A stretch of DNA of 64,000 nucleotides from Peribacillus simplex (GCF_030123325.1 NZ_CP126106.1:4430001-4494000), one strand, 5' to 3'. Shown: positions 24,314-33,212, counted from the first letter of the stretch. Program-made: numbers and translations. The notes: generated by a model not told the origin, from the sequence alone.

Positions 24314-25663
24314 CTAGATTTTGTTGTGGCGTTTTTTCCATACAAACGTCAAGGAAATGAAGATGTAGATGCAAAGTGTAATGATCGTAACGATGATGGA
24401 TGTCGTGAAAATGATTCCGATCAGGATCGTTATTAAAGCGATGATCGCAGCCCAAGTCGTATACGGGAACCATTTTACCGAATAGGCACTTGTTTTTCCG
24501 GACTGTTGTTTACGTGATTTCAAATGGGCGAAAGCAATGATCAACCAGATGAATAATACGGTATATCCCAGCGAACCCATAAGGAAATCGAATGTCTTGC
24601 TTCCAGCAAATAAGGAAATCAGTACACCGCCATATAAAGCGGAAGTACACATCAAGATTGCGGGAACAGGTACTTTCTTCTTGGATAAACGGGAAAAGAT
24701 TTTCGGAATGCGACCATCCACTGCTTGTGTATATAGAACGCGGGATGAACCATACAACCCGGAGTTCATCGATGAAATGATCGCTAATAGAACAACGGCG
24801 TTCATAATATGGTCGGCACCTGGAATCCCAATCATTTGAAAGACCATTACAAACGGACTTACCTGCACCCCGTTTACTTCGTTCCAAGGAATTAAGCTAA
24901 CGATGATGAAAAAGGGAATGATATAGAAGGAAATGATCCTGACCAATGTACTGCGAACGGCTTTTGGAACCACTTTTTCAGGATTTTTCGTTTCTGCTAA
25001 TGTGACCCCGATGATTTCCGTACCGCCATATGAATAGATTACCACCAGCATCGCCGTGATCAAACCTGTCGACCCATTCGGAAAGAACCCGCCATGCTCA
25101 GTCAAGTTAGAAAAACCGACGGCTGTATGATCACCAAAAGTAACGAGCAGCAACAATAATCCAGCCATGATGAACACAATGATGACGGTAATTTTAACTA
25201 AAGCAAGCCAGTACTCCGTTTCAGCAAAAACCTTTACCGACAGCAAGTTAACCGCAGTAACTAAAACCGAAACAGCTAATGCCAGTATCCAGATTGGATA
25301 TCCAGGCAGCCAATATTGAAGGAAAATCGCCGCAACCACTGATTCAGCTGCGATATTCAAAACCCACATTTTCCAATAGATCCAGTCCAGGAAATAGGCA
25401 GGATACTTTCCTAAAATTGATTGGACCAAATCCCTGAATGTTCGTGCACCGCTATTGCGGACCGCCATTTCAGCTAAACCTTGCATGATGAATAATAGGA
25501 TGATGCCTCCTATCAAGTACGCAATGATTACGGAAGGTCCTGCCATATCAATGGCTGAACTGCTTCCTTTAAATAAACCTGCCCCGATGGCACCGCCTAA
25601 TGCCATCATCGTAATATGCCTTGAAGTCATTGTCCTCTGTAAATTCCGTTTGTCCGTTTCCAT
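24314..25663 (-). CDS. Amino acid permease (APC/AAT family)
   Basis: A 449-residue, 12-helix proton-coupled amino acid importer. The family start TSRHITMMALGGAIGAGLFKGSS (about 12-34) contains the substrate-binding GxGxGxF loop, and YGGTEIIGVTLAETKNPEKVVPKA (about 211-234) is the second signature. The start follows GGGGAGG. It is preceded by a T-box leader whose specifier reads CTT, so its expression should rise when leucyl-tRNA is uncharged. That points to a branched-chain or related amino acid as substrate, which the protein alone would not reveal. Confidence 0.85.
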   Translation of the reverse strand: METDKRNLQRTMTSRHITMMALGGAIGAGLFKGSSSAIDMAGPSVIIAYLIGGIILLFIMQGLAEMAVRNSGARTFRDLVQSILGKYPAYFLDWIYWKMWVLNIAAESVVAAIFLQYWLPGYPIWILALAVSVLVTAVNLLSVKVFAETEYWLALVKITVIIVFIMAGLLLLLVTFGDHTAVGFSNLTEHGGFFPNGSTGLITAMLVVIYSYGGTEIIGVTLAETKNPEKVVPKAVRSTLVRIISFYIIPFFIIVSLIPWNEVNGVQVSPFVMVFQMIGIPGADHIMNAVVLLAIISSMNSGLYGSSRVLYTQAVDGRIPKIFSRLSKKKVPVPAILMCTSALYGGVLISLFAGSKTFDFLMGSLGYTVLFIWLIIAFAHLKSRKQQSGKTSAYSVKWFPYTTWAAIIALITILIGIIFTTSIIVTIITLCIYIFISLTFVWKKRHNKI

Positions 25664-25688
25664 ATCCTTACCTCCCCAAAATCAAAAA

Positions 25689-25950
25689 AAGCATATCGTC
25701 TCTTCCTTCATAATCAAATGAAGAAAGAGACGATATGCCTTAAGCTTACCGCGGTACCACTCTTATTGGCTCTTTTCTAGAACCCTGCTTTAAAAACCTT
25801 GTAACGAAGGTCAATCGTTAAAACAAAAGAATGGAATCATTCCTATCTTTCGCTTTACCACTCCCAGGCAAGTTCAAAGTATCATTGGACTGCGTTGCAC
25901 CAACCCGCAGCTCTCTTTACCGAATAATGTGCTTTTACTACTCCTGATCA
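25689..25950 (-). promoter_or_regulatory. T-box riboswitch leader, probably leucine-specific
   Basis: The minus strand carries the T-box AATAAGAGTGGTACCGCGG (25749-25767), a Stem I with base pairs TCAGG/CCTGG (25943-25947 with 25864-25868), the AGTA/GAA specifier-loop motif, and a terminator. The triplet after GAA is CTT (25870-25872, Leu) followed by the usual purine. The T-box UGGU bulge fits a tRNA with discriminator A, as in tRNA-Leu. Uncharged tRNA binding would favour the antiterminator and permease expression. Confidence 0.88.
25691..25738 (-). terminator. T-box terminator hairpin
   Basis: GCATATCGTCTCTT pairs with its complement around a loop and is followed by a T-run. It is the off-state structure of the T-box leader, directly before the permease start. 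Confidence 0.85.
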
Positions 25951-26217
25951 TTGCGTTTCAAAAATTAAATTATATCTGAATATTTTTAATAATATCCAAT
26001 ACTATACGGACTCGAAGTAAATTTGTCAATAACTTTCTCAGGATAATATTTTCAAAGAAACAAATCATGGGAAATCGCGTTAAGCCAGCACTATGAAATC
26101 AGTAGAATACTATTGGGAATAAAGTTGATTCTCTACTGGAGAATTGCTGTTTCACGGTTTAATGATTCTGTTTCTTAAAACTATAATAGAGTAAAAAGTG
26201 AAAGAGGGTTATTTAAG

Positions 26218-26628
26218 ATGATTGGTCATGAACCTAAAGAGTTATTAAGAACTCTTCTAAATGATTATAAAATGCCTGCAGCATCATTAAGTAAAATTAC
26301 AGGAATATCTGAGCAAGTCATTCTAGATTTTGCAAATGGTGAAAATATTCAATCCACGGTAACTCAAACAGAATTGATGGACCTAATAGATTTAGTGGGC
26401 CTATTAGTCATAGGCGTGCCTTCATCCGATGCAAATGAAAGGGTTTCTGCTATAACTCAAGCACTGAACAATGAATTTGGTATACCAGTAGAGACGATTT
26501 CCTTATTCTCTAATCTTGAGTGTGAAGATATCGAAGAATTCATGAAAGAAAATGAATCTCTGTCAATTGAGAAAAGATACAACCTTGCAGTAACAGTCCT
26601 TTTTTTGCATTATATCTTCAAAAGATGA
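26218..26628 (+). CDS. Small helix-turn-helix protein
   Basis: A 136-residue protein. The N-terminal 45 residues (LLNDYKMPAASLSKITGISEQVILDFANGEN) form an Xre-like helix-turn-helix. The rest is helical (LFSNLECEDIEEFMKENESLSIEKRYNLAVTV). Similar HTH proteins occur singly or near mobile regions in the Bacillus cereus group; the target is unknown. GAAAGAGGG lies upstream of ATG 26218. It is monocistronic. Confidence 0.65.
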   Translation: MIGHEPKELLRTLLNDYKMPAASLSKITGISEQVILDFANGENIQSTVTQTELMDLIDLVGLLVIGVPSSDANERVSAITQALNNEFGIPVETISLFSNLECEDIEEFMKENESLSIEKRYNLAVTVLFLHYIFKR

Positions 26629-27127
26629 TTATTTTATTTATGAAACACCTACCCGGGTCTGACTTTAATTTATGCAACGGAGCATTTCCAGGACAAACAA
26701 AATGTTTCAGCAACCATGCTTCAACTTCCCTTTTCGGTGTCTGAATATTCTGGTAACGACCCTAAGATAAACTAATAAGACCCAATGCTCGATACATGAG
26801 GGTGAAAACAGCAAGAGTAAGCAATCATTTTTCTAAACGATTTAATCTTGGTCAGAAGAAGAACCACTACTGTCTTGTGGGGATGAGTGGTTCTTTTTCC
26901 GTTTCTTGGCGAACGCAGACAGGATGAGACTGGTTGCTACGGCAACATATCTGTAAGAAATGTATCATGAGGTCACTTCCTTCCCCGTCTATAATTAGAT
27001 GGAAAAGCAAAACCGTGACCTTCTTCCAATCCTTCATCAATAATTCCCACTGGAATAACCGAACACTAACTTCCTGTTTACCTTATCAAATCAATCTATT
27101 CATAAAAGCCCAGGCTCTCCTAAACGT
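26629..27127. other. Intergenic stretch with a terminator and a possible gene relic
   Basis: On the minus strand 26620-26761 stays open for about 47 codons (RYQNIQTPKREVEAWLLKHF, later CPGNAPLHKL) without a start or ribosome binding site. It looks like a protein fragment but no family is recognised. A good hairpin lies at 26859-26897. Nothing else is seen. Confidence 0.35.
26859..26897 (+). terminator. Intrinsic terminator in the gap after the HTH gene
   Basis: AGAACCACT pairs with AGTGGTTCT, followed by TTTTCC. Confidence 0.7.
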
Positions 27128-27361
27128 TTAAAACTCCATCCCTAACCATGATGCAGCGACCATCAGGACCCCAACGACAATTACAATAACCGGTCCTACA
27201 ACAATTAATCCAAATAGCAATGAGACTACTGCGTCCAGGAAGATTCGAAATGGCCCTGCTTTTTCCTTTTTATTGGCTTGCTGCGTTAATAAGTCTTCAA
27301 GATGACCGACTTTTTGCTTCAATTCCTGCAACTCCTGAATCACCTTTGTGTCTTGATCCAT
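27128..27361 (-). CDS. Small coiled-coil membrane protein
   Basis: A 77-residue protein. Residues 5-33 form a coiled coil (VIQELQELKQKVGHLEDLLTQ), then a basic hinge (KKEK) and one long or two short membrane helices (about 42-75). AGAGAGGGTG precedes ATG 27361. No family is recognised. The layout suggests a membrane-anchored oligomer, but that is inference. Confidence 0.55.
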   Translation of the reverse strand: MDQDTKVIQELQELKQKVGHLEDLLTQQANKKEKAGPFRIFLDAVVSLLFGLIVVGPVIVIVVGVLMVAASWLGMEF

Positions 27362-27564
27362 TAAATATCACCCTCTCTAATTAACAATAAGTGTTAATTC
27401 TATCATTTACATCCATTTTTAAAAAGTGAAATTTAACCTCGAATCCAACTCTATTTTTCTATTTTCATCCTTAAAATTAAAACTATTTTTTCAAATTCTG
27501 TCATAAATGATACAATAACAAGGTTAAAATCAATCTATAGAACACGTGAGGTATCCTATTTTTT

Positions 27565-28728
27565 ATGAAAGCAATACGATTATTAAAGGGTTTTAACTTT
27601 TTATATTTTGGACTGCTTGCCATTTTCATTCCGTTTCTCCCAGTCTATCTGTCTGATCAAGGTTTGCGTCCTGCCCAAATCGGCTTCATCGTCGGTACAG
27701 GAGGTTTTGTCACCCTCATCACCCAGCCTTTATGGGGAATGATCAGCGACAAAACAAGGACGATACAAAAAGTCCTGTTGTTACTCGTCTTTTTCTCGAC
27801 CGTAATCGGTTATTTCCTCTATGATTCAAGCAGTTATCTTCAGCTCATCCTCTTTGCCATGCTGCTATATTTCTTTCTGATGCCGATTGATCCCCTGACG
27901 GAAAGCCTTAACTTTACGATGGCAGAGAAATCCGGGATCAGCTACGGCTCGATCCGGACATATGGTGCATTGGGCTATGCGGTCATATCGCTGATCACCG
28001 GCTATGTTATGTCATATTTTGGAGCGAACAGCCTGGCCTTCCTTTTTGCGGGCATAGGATTGATCAGTTTCATTATCAGCTGGATGATGCCTGATGCACC
28101 CGTATCAGGGAAACCTGTCACCTTTAGCAGCCTTAAGCACTTTTTCAGCAATAAAGAGACGCTTCTCTTTCTGTTATTGGTCTTTATTTGTGCTGTTCCA
28201 GCAAGGATGAACGATACTTTCCTTGGAGTGTATATCCGCGAACTTGGAGGAAGTGCCAAGCTTGTAGGCTTGACCTGGTTCTTAGCGGCGGGAAGTGAAA
28301 TCGTTGTGTTCGCCCTAAGCTTCTGGTGGCTTCGCAAGGGTAAGGAAATTATCATCATTTCGTTCGCAGCAGCGTTTTTCTTTATCCGTTATTTCATCTC
28401 TGCGTGGATTACCGATCCACAGCTATTAGCTTATTTGCAAGTCATGCAGCTATTGACTTTCCCGATTTTCTACTCGGCGGCCATCCAATATCTGTACCGG
28501 ATCGTTCCGGTGGAATGGCGTGCCACAGGCCAGACCGTACTGGCGCTGCTATTCTTCGGGGTTTCGGGAATCATTGCTTCTTATGTAGGCGGAGCCATAT
28601 ATGGGGCCTACGGTGGCAAGACCCTTTACTTGTTCATCTCCTCCATCTCCTTTATAGGAATGGTATTCGCTTTGGTTCTTTATCGGATATACGGCAAGAG
28701 GCTCGATACTTCAGAGGAAGCCGTATAA
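27565..28728 (+). CDS. MFS transporter (MFS_1-like, HcaT/YwbF group)
   Basis: A 387-residue, 12-helix major facilitator. The N-terminus (FNFLYFGLLAIFIPFLPVYLSDQGLRPAQIG) and GYGSIRTYGALGYAVISLITGY-like segment (SYGSIRTYGALGYA, about 126-139) are typical of the HcaT/nucleoside-symporter-like group, to which B. subtilis YwbF belongs. The substrate is not predictable. It has its own terminator and is probably monocistronic. GTGAGGT is the likely ribosome binding site. Confidence 0.78.
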   Translation: MKAIRLLKGFNFLYFGLLAIFIPFLPVYLSDQGLRPAQIGFIVGTGGFVTLITQPLWGMISDKTRTIQKVLLLLVFFSTVIGYFLYDSSSYLQLILFAMLLYFFLMPIDPLTESLNFTMAEKSGISYGSIRTYGALGYAVISLITGYVMSYFGANSLAFLFAGIGLISFIISWMMPDAPVSGKPVTFSSLKHFFSNKETLLFLLLVFICAVPARMNDTFLGVYIRELGGSAKLVGLTWFLAAGSEIVVFALSFWWLRKGKEIIIISFAAAFFFIRYFISAWITDPQLLAYLQVMQLLTFPIFYSAAIQYLYRIVPVEWRATGQTVLALLFFGVSGIIASYVGGAIYGAYGGKTLYLFISSISFIGMVFALVLYRIYGKRLDTSEEAV

Positions 28729-28743
28729 TCTAAAAAACTGTAT

Positions 28744-28781
28744 AAAAAAAGAGCATGTTTTGATCAAAACATGCTCTTTTT
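28744..28781 (+). terminator. Terminator of the MFS gene
   Basis: AAAAAGAGCATGTTTTG pairs with CAAAACATGCTCTTTTT. It is symmetrical and probably serves the convergent small membrane protein as well. Confidence 0.9.
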
Positions 28782-28789
28782 GCATTCCG

Positions 28790-29059
28790 TTAGCGAAATA
28801 ATGGGGCGAACGTCAACATTAGCACAGAGAAGCAAAGCAAGATTGTCGTTGTCCTATTTGAGAGTTTTACTTGTCTGCGATTTTTATAGAGTAAATAGAG
28901 TAATGGAAGAATTGCCATAGCAACAATCCATCCGCCTGCGGTATTCTCTACAGTTATTCCAAAAATCGCATAAATTGAATGAATGATGAACCCCATTATC
29001 ATTCCAATAACGAAAATGATGGTGATGATACGAAATAATTCTAAGATAACTCTTAACAT
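28790..29059 (-). CDS. Small three-helix membrane protein
   Basis: An 89-residue hydrophobic protein with helices at about 8-30, 42-58 and 70-86 joined by a basic loop (KNRRQVKLSNRTT). ATG 29059 lies four bases after AGGTG. No family is recognised. It lies downstream of the liaR terminator, so it is probably separately expressed. Confidence 0.55.
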   Translation of the reverse strand: MLRVILELFRIITIIFVIGMIMGFIIHSIYAIFGITVENTAGGWIVAMAILPLLYLLYKNRRQVKLSNRTTTILLCFSVLMLTFAPLFR

Positions 29060-29094
29060 CAATCACCTGCTTTTTTCCCTTTATCCGTAAAAAA

Positions 29095-29118
29095 AAGGCT
29101 GCAATCATCAGCAACCTT
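29095..29118 (-). terminator. Terminator of the lia operon
   Basis: AAGGTTGC and GCAGCCTT pair on the minus strand, followed by a run of T, 70 bases after the liaR stop. Confidence 0.75.
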
Positions 29119-29188
29119 GAAAGAACTTTACGGGATGGATATTTCCCTAAATATAACAATCTTTCCTCTATTGGTAAATAGGCGCTCT

Positions 29189-29830
29189 TTACTCTTCTTC
29201 TTGAACGAGCGAATGTTTAAATGCGTAAATCACTGCTTGCGTGCGGTCCTGTACGGCAAGCTTACTTAATATATTGCTGACATGCACTTTGGCTGTTTTC
29301 AGGGCTATGTATAGTTCATCGGCAATTTCCTGATTCGTTTTCCCTTGTGTCATCAGCAGCAAAATTTCCATTTCACGGTTTGTCAATTGATCATGAAGCT
29401 GGGTGACCTTTGGGCGACGCAACTTCTCCATCATTTTTCCCGTCACTTCAGGTTCAAGTACACTTTGTCCCTGGAAAGTGGAACGGACGGCTCTCGCAAT
29501 CTCGCTGGCCTTTGATGTTTTCAACATATAGCTAGTCGCTCCGGCTTCCAATGCCGGGTACACCTTTTCATCATCCAGGAAGCTTGTCACAATGATGATC
29601 TTTGCTTCAGGCCATTTTTCGATAATTCGTTTCGTCGCTTCTATGCCGTCCATTTCCGGCATCACCAAATCCATCAAAATGATATCCGGACGCAATTCCA
29701 TTGCCAGTTCGACAGCTTTCAAGCCATTGTCCGCTTCCCCGATCACTTCGATATCCGATTGTGCGGATAAATAAGCCGATACCCCTATCCTTACCATTTC
29801 ATGGTCATCGACAAATAATACTTTAATCAT
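29189..29830 (-). CDS. liaR: Response regulator LiaR
   Basis: A NarL/FixJ-type response regulator of 213 residues. The receiver has Asp54 (ILMDLVMPEMDG), Thr in IVTSFLDDE and Lys in YMLKTSKA. The LuxR-type helix-turn-helix is LTNREMEILLLMTQGKTNQEIADELYIALKTAKVHVSNIL. It matches LiaR/VraR, which activates the lia operon under cell-wall stress. ATG 29830 or 29833 follows GGAGG, inside the 3' end of liaS, so the two are coupled. Confidence 0.92.
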   Translation of the reverse strand: MIKVLFVDDHEMVRIGVSAYLSAQSDIEVIGEADNGLKAVELAMELRPDIILMDLVMPEMDGIEATKRIIEKWPEAKIIIVTSFLDDEKVYPALEAGATSYMLKTSKASEIARAVRSTFQGQSVLEPEVTGKMMEKLRRPKVTQLHDQLTNREMEILLLMTQGKTNQEIADELYIALKTAKVHVSNILSKLAVQDRTQAVIYAFKHSLVQEEE

Positions 29831-30869
29831 CATGATCACCTCCAGCATTTAATAATGGGATTTTCACTTCAAGTTTCGTTCCTTTATTCGGAACGCTTAC
29901 AAGTTGCATCGTTCCGCCTAATTCAACAGCCCGTTCATGCATGTTTTGCAGACCATATGATCCCGTTTTCGACTCCTCGACGTTAAAGCCGATGCCGTCA
30001 TCCGTTATCCGTAAAATGATCATCCCATCACGAACGATCAATAACACTTCAAGCGAATTCGCTTTTGCATGTCTCAGTGTATTGGAAATCGATTCTTGTA
30101 AAATCCGAAACAGATGGTCCTCAATCCCCTTATCCAGAGTGACAGGCTCCATCTTCCAATTTATATCCATCGTCACTTTTTGGGCCAATTCCAAAAGAAG
30201 CTCCTTCATTCCTTCATGCAAAGATTTTCCCTTTAATGCAACAGGTCTCAAGTGAAGCAATAACGCCCTCATCTCAAGCTGGGATTGATGGATCATTTCT
30301 TCCACTACCTTGAATTGTTTCATTTCCGTTTTTTCCATATCGGATTGTGATTCGGTGATGGCCGACATGAACATCGAAGCTGCAAACAATTGCTGGCTGA
30401 CCGAATCATGCAGCTCCCGCGCCAAACGGTTTCGTTCCTGGGAAACGATTTCCTGGATCTGTTTCTCCTGATCAATGGCCTTTTCATTCGCCATTTTTTG
30501 CGATAATTTTGTCTGCTCATTGATTTGCTTATGGATCAGTTGCATCCGTTCCGCCATTTTAGCCATCTCTTGGACCGGATACGTTTCCTGTTGCGAAGGT
30601 AAGCGGCCCTGTTCAAGTAAATGCAGCCCTTCATCCACCCTTTCGAGCTGCCTCTTCCAAAACATTCCCGAAACGACTCCATAAATCAGCCCTACCGTCA
30701 TGACCAGGCTTGGCAGGAATATGACGAAGGGTAATCCCATGACCATTTTCTCCCACAATAAGCTCCAGTCGGATAAAGGGAAGATGAAGAAAACCGCCGC
30801 CGGCAAGGCAAGGGAAAGAACGAAAGCAACACCAAGGGCAGTCAATATCTGCCGTGTCAGTATGCTCAT
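29823..30869 (-). CDS. liaS: Sensor histidine kinase LiaS
   Basis: A 348-residue intramembrane-sensing kinase. Two helices lie close together (about 8-28 and 44-68) with almost no extracellular loop, then a HAMP-like and coiled stretch, the HisKA_3 acceptor motif RNRLARELHDSVSQQLF, and a HATPase with DDGIGFNVEE and GSYGLQNMHERA. It responds to lipid II-cycle interference together with LiaF and phosphorylates LiaR. The start overlaps the liaF stop by four bases (ATGA). Confidence 0.92.
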   Translation of the reverse strand: MSILTRQILTALGVAFVLSLALPAAVFFIFPLSDWSLLWEKMVMGLPFVIFLPSLVMTVGLIYGVVSGMFWKRQLERVDEGLHLLEQGRLPSQQETYPVQEMAKMAERMQLIHKQINEQTKLSQKMANEKAIDQEKQIQEIVSQERNRLARELHDSVSQQLFAASMFMSAITESQSDMEKTEMKQFKVVEEMIHQSQLEMRALLLHLRPVALKGKSLHEGMKELLLELAQKVTMDINWKMEPVTLDKGIEDHLFRILQESISNTLRHAKANSLEVLLIVRDGMIILRITDDGIGFNVEESKTGSYGLQNMHERAVELGGTMQLVSVPNKGTKLEVKIPLLNAGGDHDD

Positions 30870-31612
30870 ATCCGCTTCACCTCTAAATCGCCAACTAAGA
30901 TTGATGTGATGATATGGACCTTGTGATCCGTTTCATTGAACCCTTCCGTTTGGTAGGAATAAATTTGATTAAAGACCCTGGATTCAGGCTTATTTTCAAA
31001 AATCCGCGCCCTGCCGGCAATGACAGAATGATGGACCCTGATTTCGATGCCATACGGTACAAGCACAGTGATATTGCCAATGATATTCCTGATGGAAATG
31101 ACAGCGTCGCCTTTCGGTAAAATCGTTTTGCTTAAATCGATAACCGTATCACCGACCCCGCCCTGAACATTCACGGAATTCCATTCATATACATGCTCGG
31201 CCGTCTGTTGATGACCAAACAACTTATTTTTAAATAGATAATCGGTTTTCAGCAATCGTTCCTTATTGATCTTTTCTTCGTCCGAATCATCATTGGTTAA
31301 AATGGGACTGACCCAATCAGGATTCTTTTTGGACTGATAATATAAAAACAAAAGATAAATGAGGATCGCCATAAGGAAAAATTTAAAGACGAACATATTC
31401 AAGACATTGATGATAAGGGAAATCAACCCTATGAAAAATAGGATTTTCCCGATTGTCCGTTTTGTGAATTTCCTGCCTAAATAGATGCATCCTATTGAAA
31501 AAGCGAGGGAAAAAAGGAGACCTCCACCCGTAAATGAAATCTCAAAAAAAATCAGGACGACTCCGATGAGAAGTATCCATCCCATATAGTCCGTCTTCAT
31601 CTTGTTCAACAT
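30866..31612 (-). CDS. liaF: Cell-wall-active antibiotic response protein LiaF
   Basis: A 248-residue membrane inhibitor of LiaS. Four N-terminal helices (about 10-105) are followed by a cytoplasmic beta-rich domain of the LiaF C-terminal family (VQGGVGDTVIDLSKTILPKGDAVISIRNIIGNITVLVPYGIEIRVHHS region). ATG 31612 follows GGGGAGG at seven bases; the longer frame upstream is rejected. It opens the FSR part of the operon, and a hairpin at 31643-31680 separates it from liaH. Confidence 0.9.
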   Translation of the reverse strand: MLNKMKTDYMGWILLIGVVLIFFEISFTGGGLLFSLAFSIGCIYLGRKFTKRTIGKILFFIGLISLIINVLNMFVFKFFLMAILIYLLFLYYQSKKNPDWVSPILTNDDSDEEKINKERLLKTDYLFKNKLFGHQQTAEHVYEWNSVNVQGGVGDTVIDLSKTILPKGDAVISIRNIIGNITVLVPYGIEIRVHHSVIAGRARIFENKPESRVFNQIYSYQTEGFNETDHKVHIITSILVGDLEVKRI

Positions 31613-31642
31613 CGGTTCGCCTCCCCTGCATATGATCATGAT

Positions 31643-31680
31643 ATTCTTAAAAGGCACAGGAACCCGTGCCTTTTAAGAAT
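31643..31680 (-). terminator. Internal hairpin between liaH and liaF
   Basis: A perfect 15-bp stem ATTCTTAAAAGGCAC/GTGCCTTTTAAGAAT with an 8-base loop. Without a strong T-run, it should only partly terminate or protect the upstream mRNA end. Confidence 0.7.
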
Positions 31681-31768
31681 ACCATGAAATTATCATGTTC
31701 TGACAGCCTGTTTTCCCCTGCCCCCATTCCAAAAGATCAGGGGATAACAGCGATGCCTTAAAAAAGCG

Positions 31769-32404
31769 TTACGCTTCTTTCTGTTCCAATTCTTTTTCAA
31801 GCTGGACAATCCTTGCATCGATCGTATGCCGATTATAATCAGTATGGACCTGGTGCTCGATTCGATCGATATAATGCTCCATTTCTTCAAACATCGCTAC
31901 CGGTTTGGATTCGGATCTGCCCCCATCCAAAACCCGATTGATCCGGTTGTTTGCCCGGGCAATATTTTCCCTGCCCATCAGCTCCAGACGCTTTAGATGC
32001 ATATCCTTCAGCTTATGCTTCATTTCTTCATATTTCCGCTCCAGTTCAGCCAACTGAACCTCTGCACTTTTATGCGCCTCCTTCAAACTTAGCGCTCGCT
32101 CTTCATAGTGCAGGCTTTCCTTTACAGCAAACTCCATTAAATCCGTTTCTCCCGACTGCTTGGCAATCTCAGCCTGATGCTTACGTTTTTCAGCCAGATT
32201 TTGCGCTTGATTATATTCCCGCGTAAACTCTTCTTTCAGAAGATATTGACGTTCAAGCAGCTTACCGACCTTTTCTGTCTCCTGCTCACATTGACGCAAA
32301 TATTGATTTAACATTCCGATTGGATTTTTTTGCTCCTTTTTATCCAACAAGTCGTGAAAATCCGCTGAAATCGTTTGTTTCATTCTTGAAAATAAATTAC
32401 CCAT
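31769..32404 (-). CDS. liaH: PspA/IM30-family protein LiaH
   Basis: A 211-residue phage-shock-like protein made almost wholly of coiled-coil helices (MGNLFSRMKQTISADFHDLLDKKEQKNPIGMLNQYL at the start, then long heptads to about 150). It starts with the family's MGxFxR motif. LiaH oligomerises at the membrane during envelope stress, recruited by LiaI. It lies 20 bases downstream of liaI and is the main output of the operon. Confidence 0.92.
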   Translation of the reverse strand: MGNLFSRMKQTISADFHDLLDKKEQKNPIGMLNQYLRQCEQETEKVGKLLERQYLLKEEFTREYNQAQNLAEKRKHQAEIAKQSGETDLMEFAVKESLHYEERALSLKEAHKSAEVQLAELERKYEEMKHKLKDMHLKRLELMGRENIARANNRINRVLDGGRSESKPVAMFEEMEHYIDRIEHQVHTDYNRHTIDARIVQLEKELEQKEA

Positions 32405-32423
32405 TCCAATTACATCCCTTCTA

Positions 32424-32771
32424 TTAGTTCTTATTCAACTCTTTCCACTCTCTTTCAAAATTTGAGAATGGGTCATTTTCTTTAGATGATGCACTTTCAT
32501 CATTTTCATTCCATTTTTTATAAACCAGGTAAAGAACATAAGCTGCCACCAGTCCCAATATTGCCGGGATATGGGAAATAGAAACGATCAGCACGATAAT
32601 GGAGACTGATCCCCACGCAATCTTCGCCCCTGTCGATTCGGACTTCATGAACTGCTTGAACCCAAAGTATAGGATCGCCAAGCAAATCGCCAGGCTGATC
32701 AGTGGACCAACGTTCGCCAATAACAGGAAAAGTGCGATCAGTCCTACAATAAATAAACCAAATTTCTTCAT
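32424..32771 (-). CDS. liaI: Membrane anchor protein LiaI
   Basis: A 115-residue protein with hydrophobic segments at about 4-40 and 52-85, followed by a charged cytoplasmic tail (KKWNENDESASSKENDPFSNFEREWKELNKN). It occupies the liaI place directly before liaH and has AGGAGG before the ATG. It anchors LiaH to the membrane in B. subtilis. No liaG is present, so the order is liaI-liaH-liaF-liaS-liaR. Promoter candidates lie in 32780-32870. Confidence 0.85.
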   Translation of the reverse strand: MKKFGLFIVGLIALFLLLANVGPLISLAICLAILYFGFKQFMKSESTGAKIAWGSVSIIVLIVSISHIPAILGLVAAYVLYLVYKKWNENDESASSKENDPFSNFEREWKELNKN

Positions 32772-32831
32772 TGTTTTCGTCCTCCTTTCTATGTTTATAT
32801 CTTATCTACTTTTACAAGTTCGTATAATGAG

Positions 32832-32862
32832 CCTTAGCTATATTTTCTAGTAAGACTTAAGG
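32832..32862 (-). promoter_or_regulatory. Candidate LiaR-type inverted repeat upstream of liaI
   Basis: CCTTA...TAAGG arms flank an AT-rich centre about 60-90 bases upstream of liaI. Position is right for the LiaR activation site, but the match to the known box was not verified. Confidence 0.35.
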
Positions 32863-32918
32863 CGTAGACGCTGTAAGTCCGATGCTAATGAGGGTGTTTT
32901 GATCGTGTGTTTTGGCGG

Positions 32919-33170
32919 TTTACTCGTGAGTTTGGGCAGTTTACTCGTGAATTCTGCCGTTTTACTCGTGAGTTTGGGCAGTTTACTCGTGAATTCTGCC
33001 GTTTTACTCGTGAGTATGGGCAATTTACTCGTGAATTTTGCCGTTTTACTCGTGAGTTCTGGCAGTTTACTCGTGAGTTCCGCTGCTTTACTCGTGAGTT
33101 TTGGCTGTTTACTCGTGAGTTTGGGCAGTTTACTCGTGAGTTCCGCTGCTTTACTCGTGAGTTTGGCGTT
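32919..33170. repeat. 21-bp minisatellite, 12 units
   Basis: Twelve consecutive 21-bp units each start TTTACTCGTGA and differ in the last ten bases. Two main tails, GTTTGGGCAG and ATTCTGCCGT, alternate over the first six units, and their GGGCAG/CTGCC parts can pair with each other. In the minus-strand frames this reads as a seven-residue repeat such as LTSKxxE, but no start or ribosome binding site supports a gene. It lies between the lia promoter region and the TetR terminator. Confidence 0.9.
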
Positions 33171-33212
33171 TTCGTTATAAATGCCCAATGCTGTAAGACC
33201 TTGAATAAAAAA

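Noticed and set aside
25455..25721. Plus-strand frame antisense to the permease start and T-box terminator
   Set aside because: It is a shadow of membrane-helix codons of the permease.
26934..27131. Plus-strand 65-codon frame in the gap after the HTH gene
   Set aside because: No ribosome binding site, odd composition and no recognisable family.
32919..33170. CRISPR array
   Set aside because: The 21-bp units are contiguous with degenerate tails; there are no unique spacers of constant length and no cas genes.
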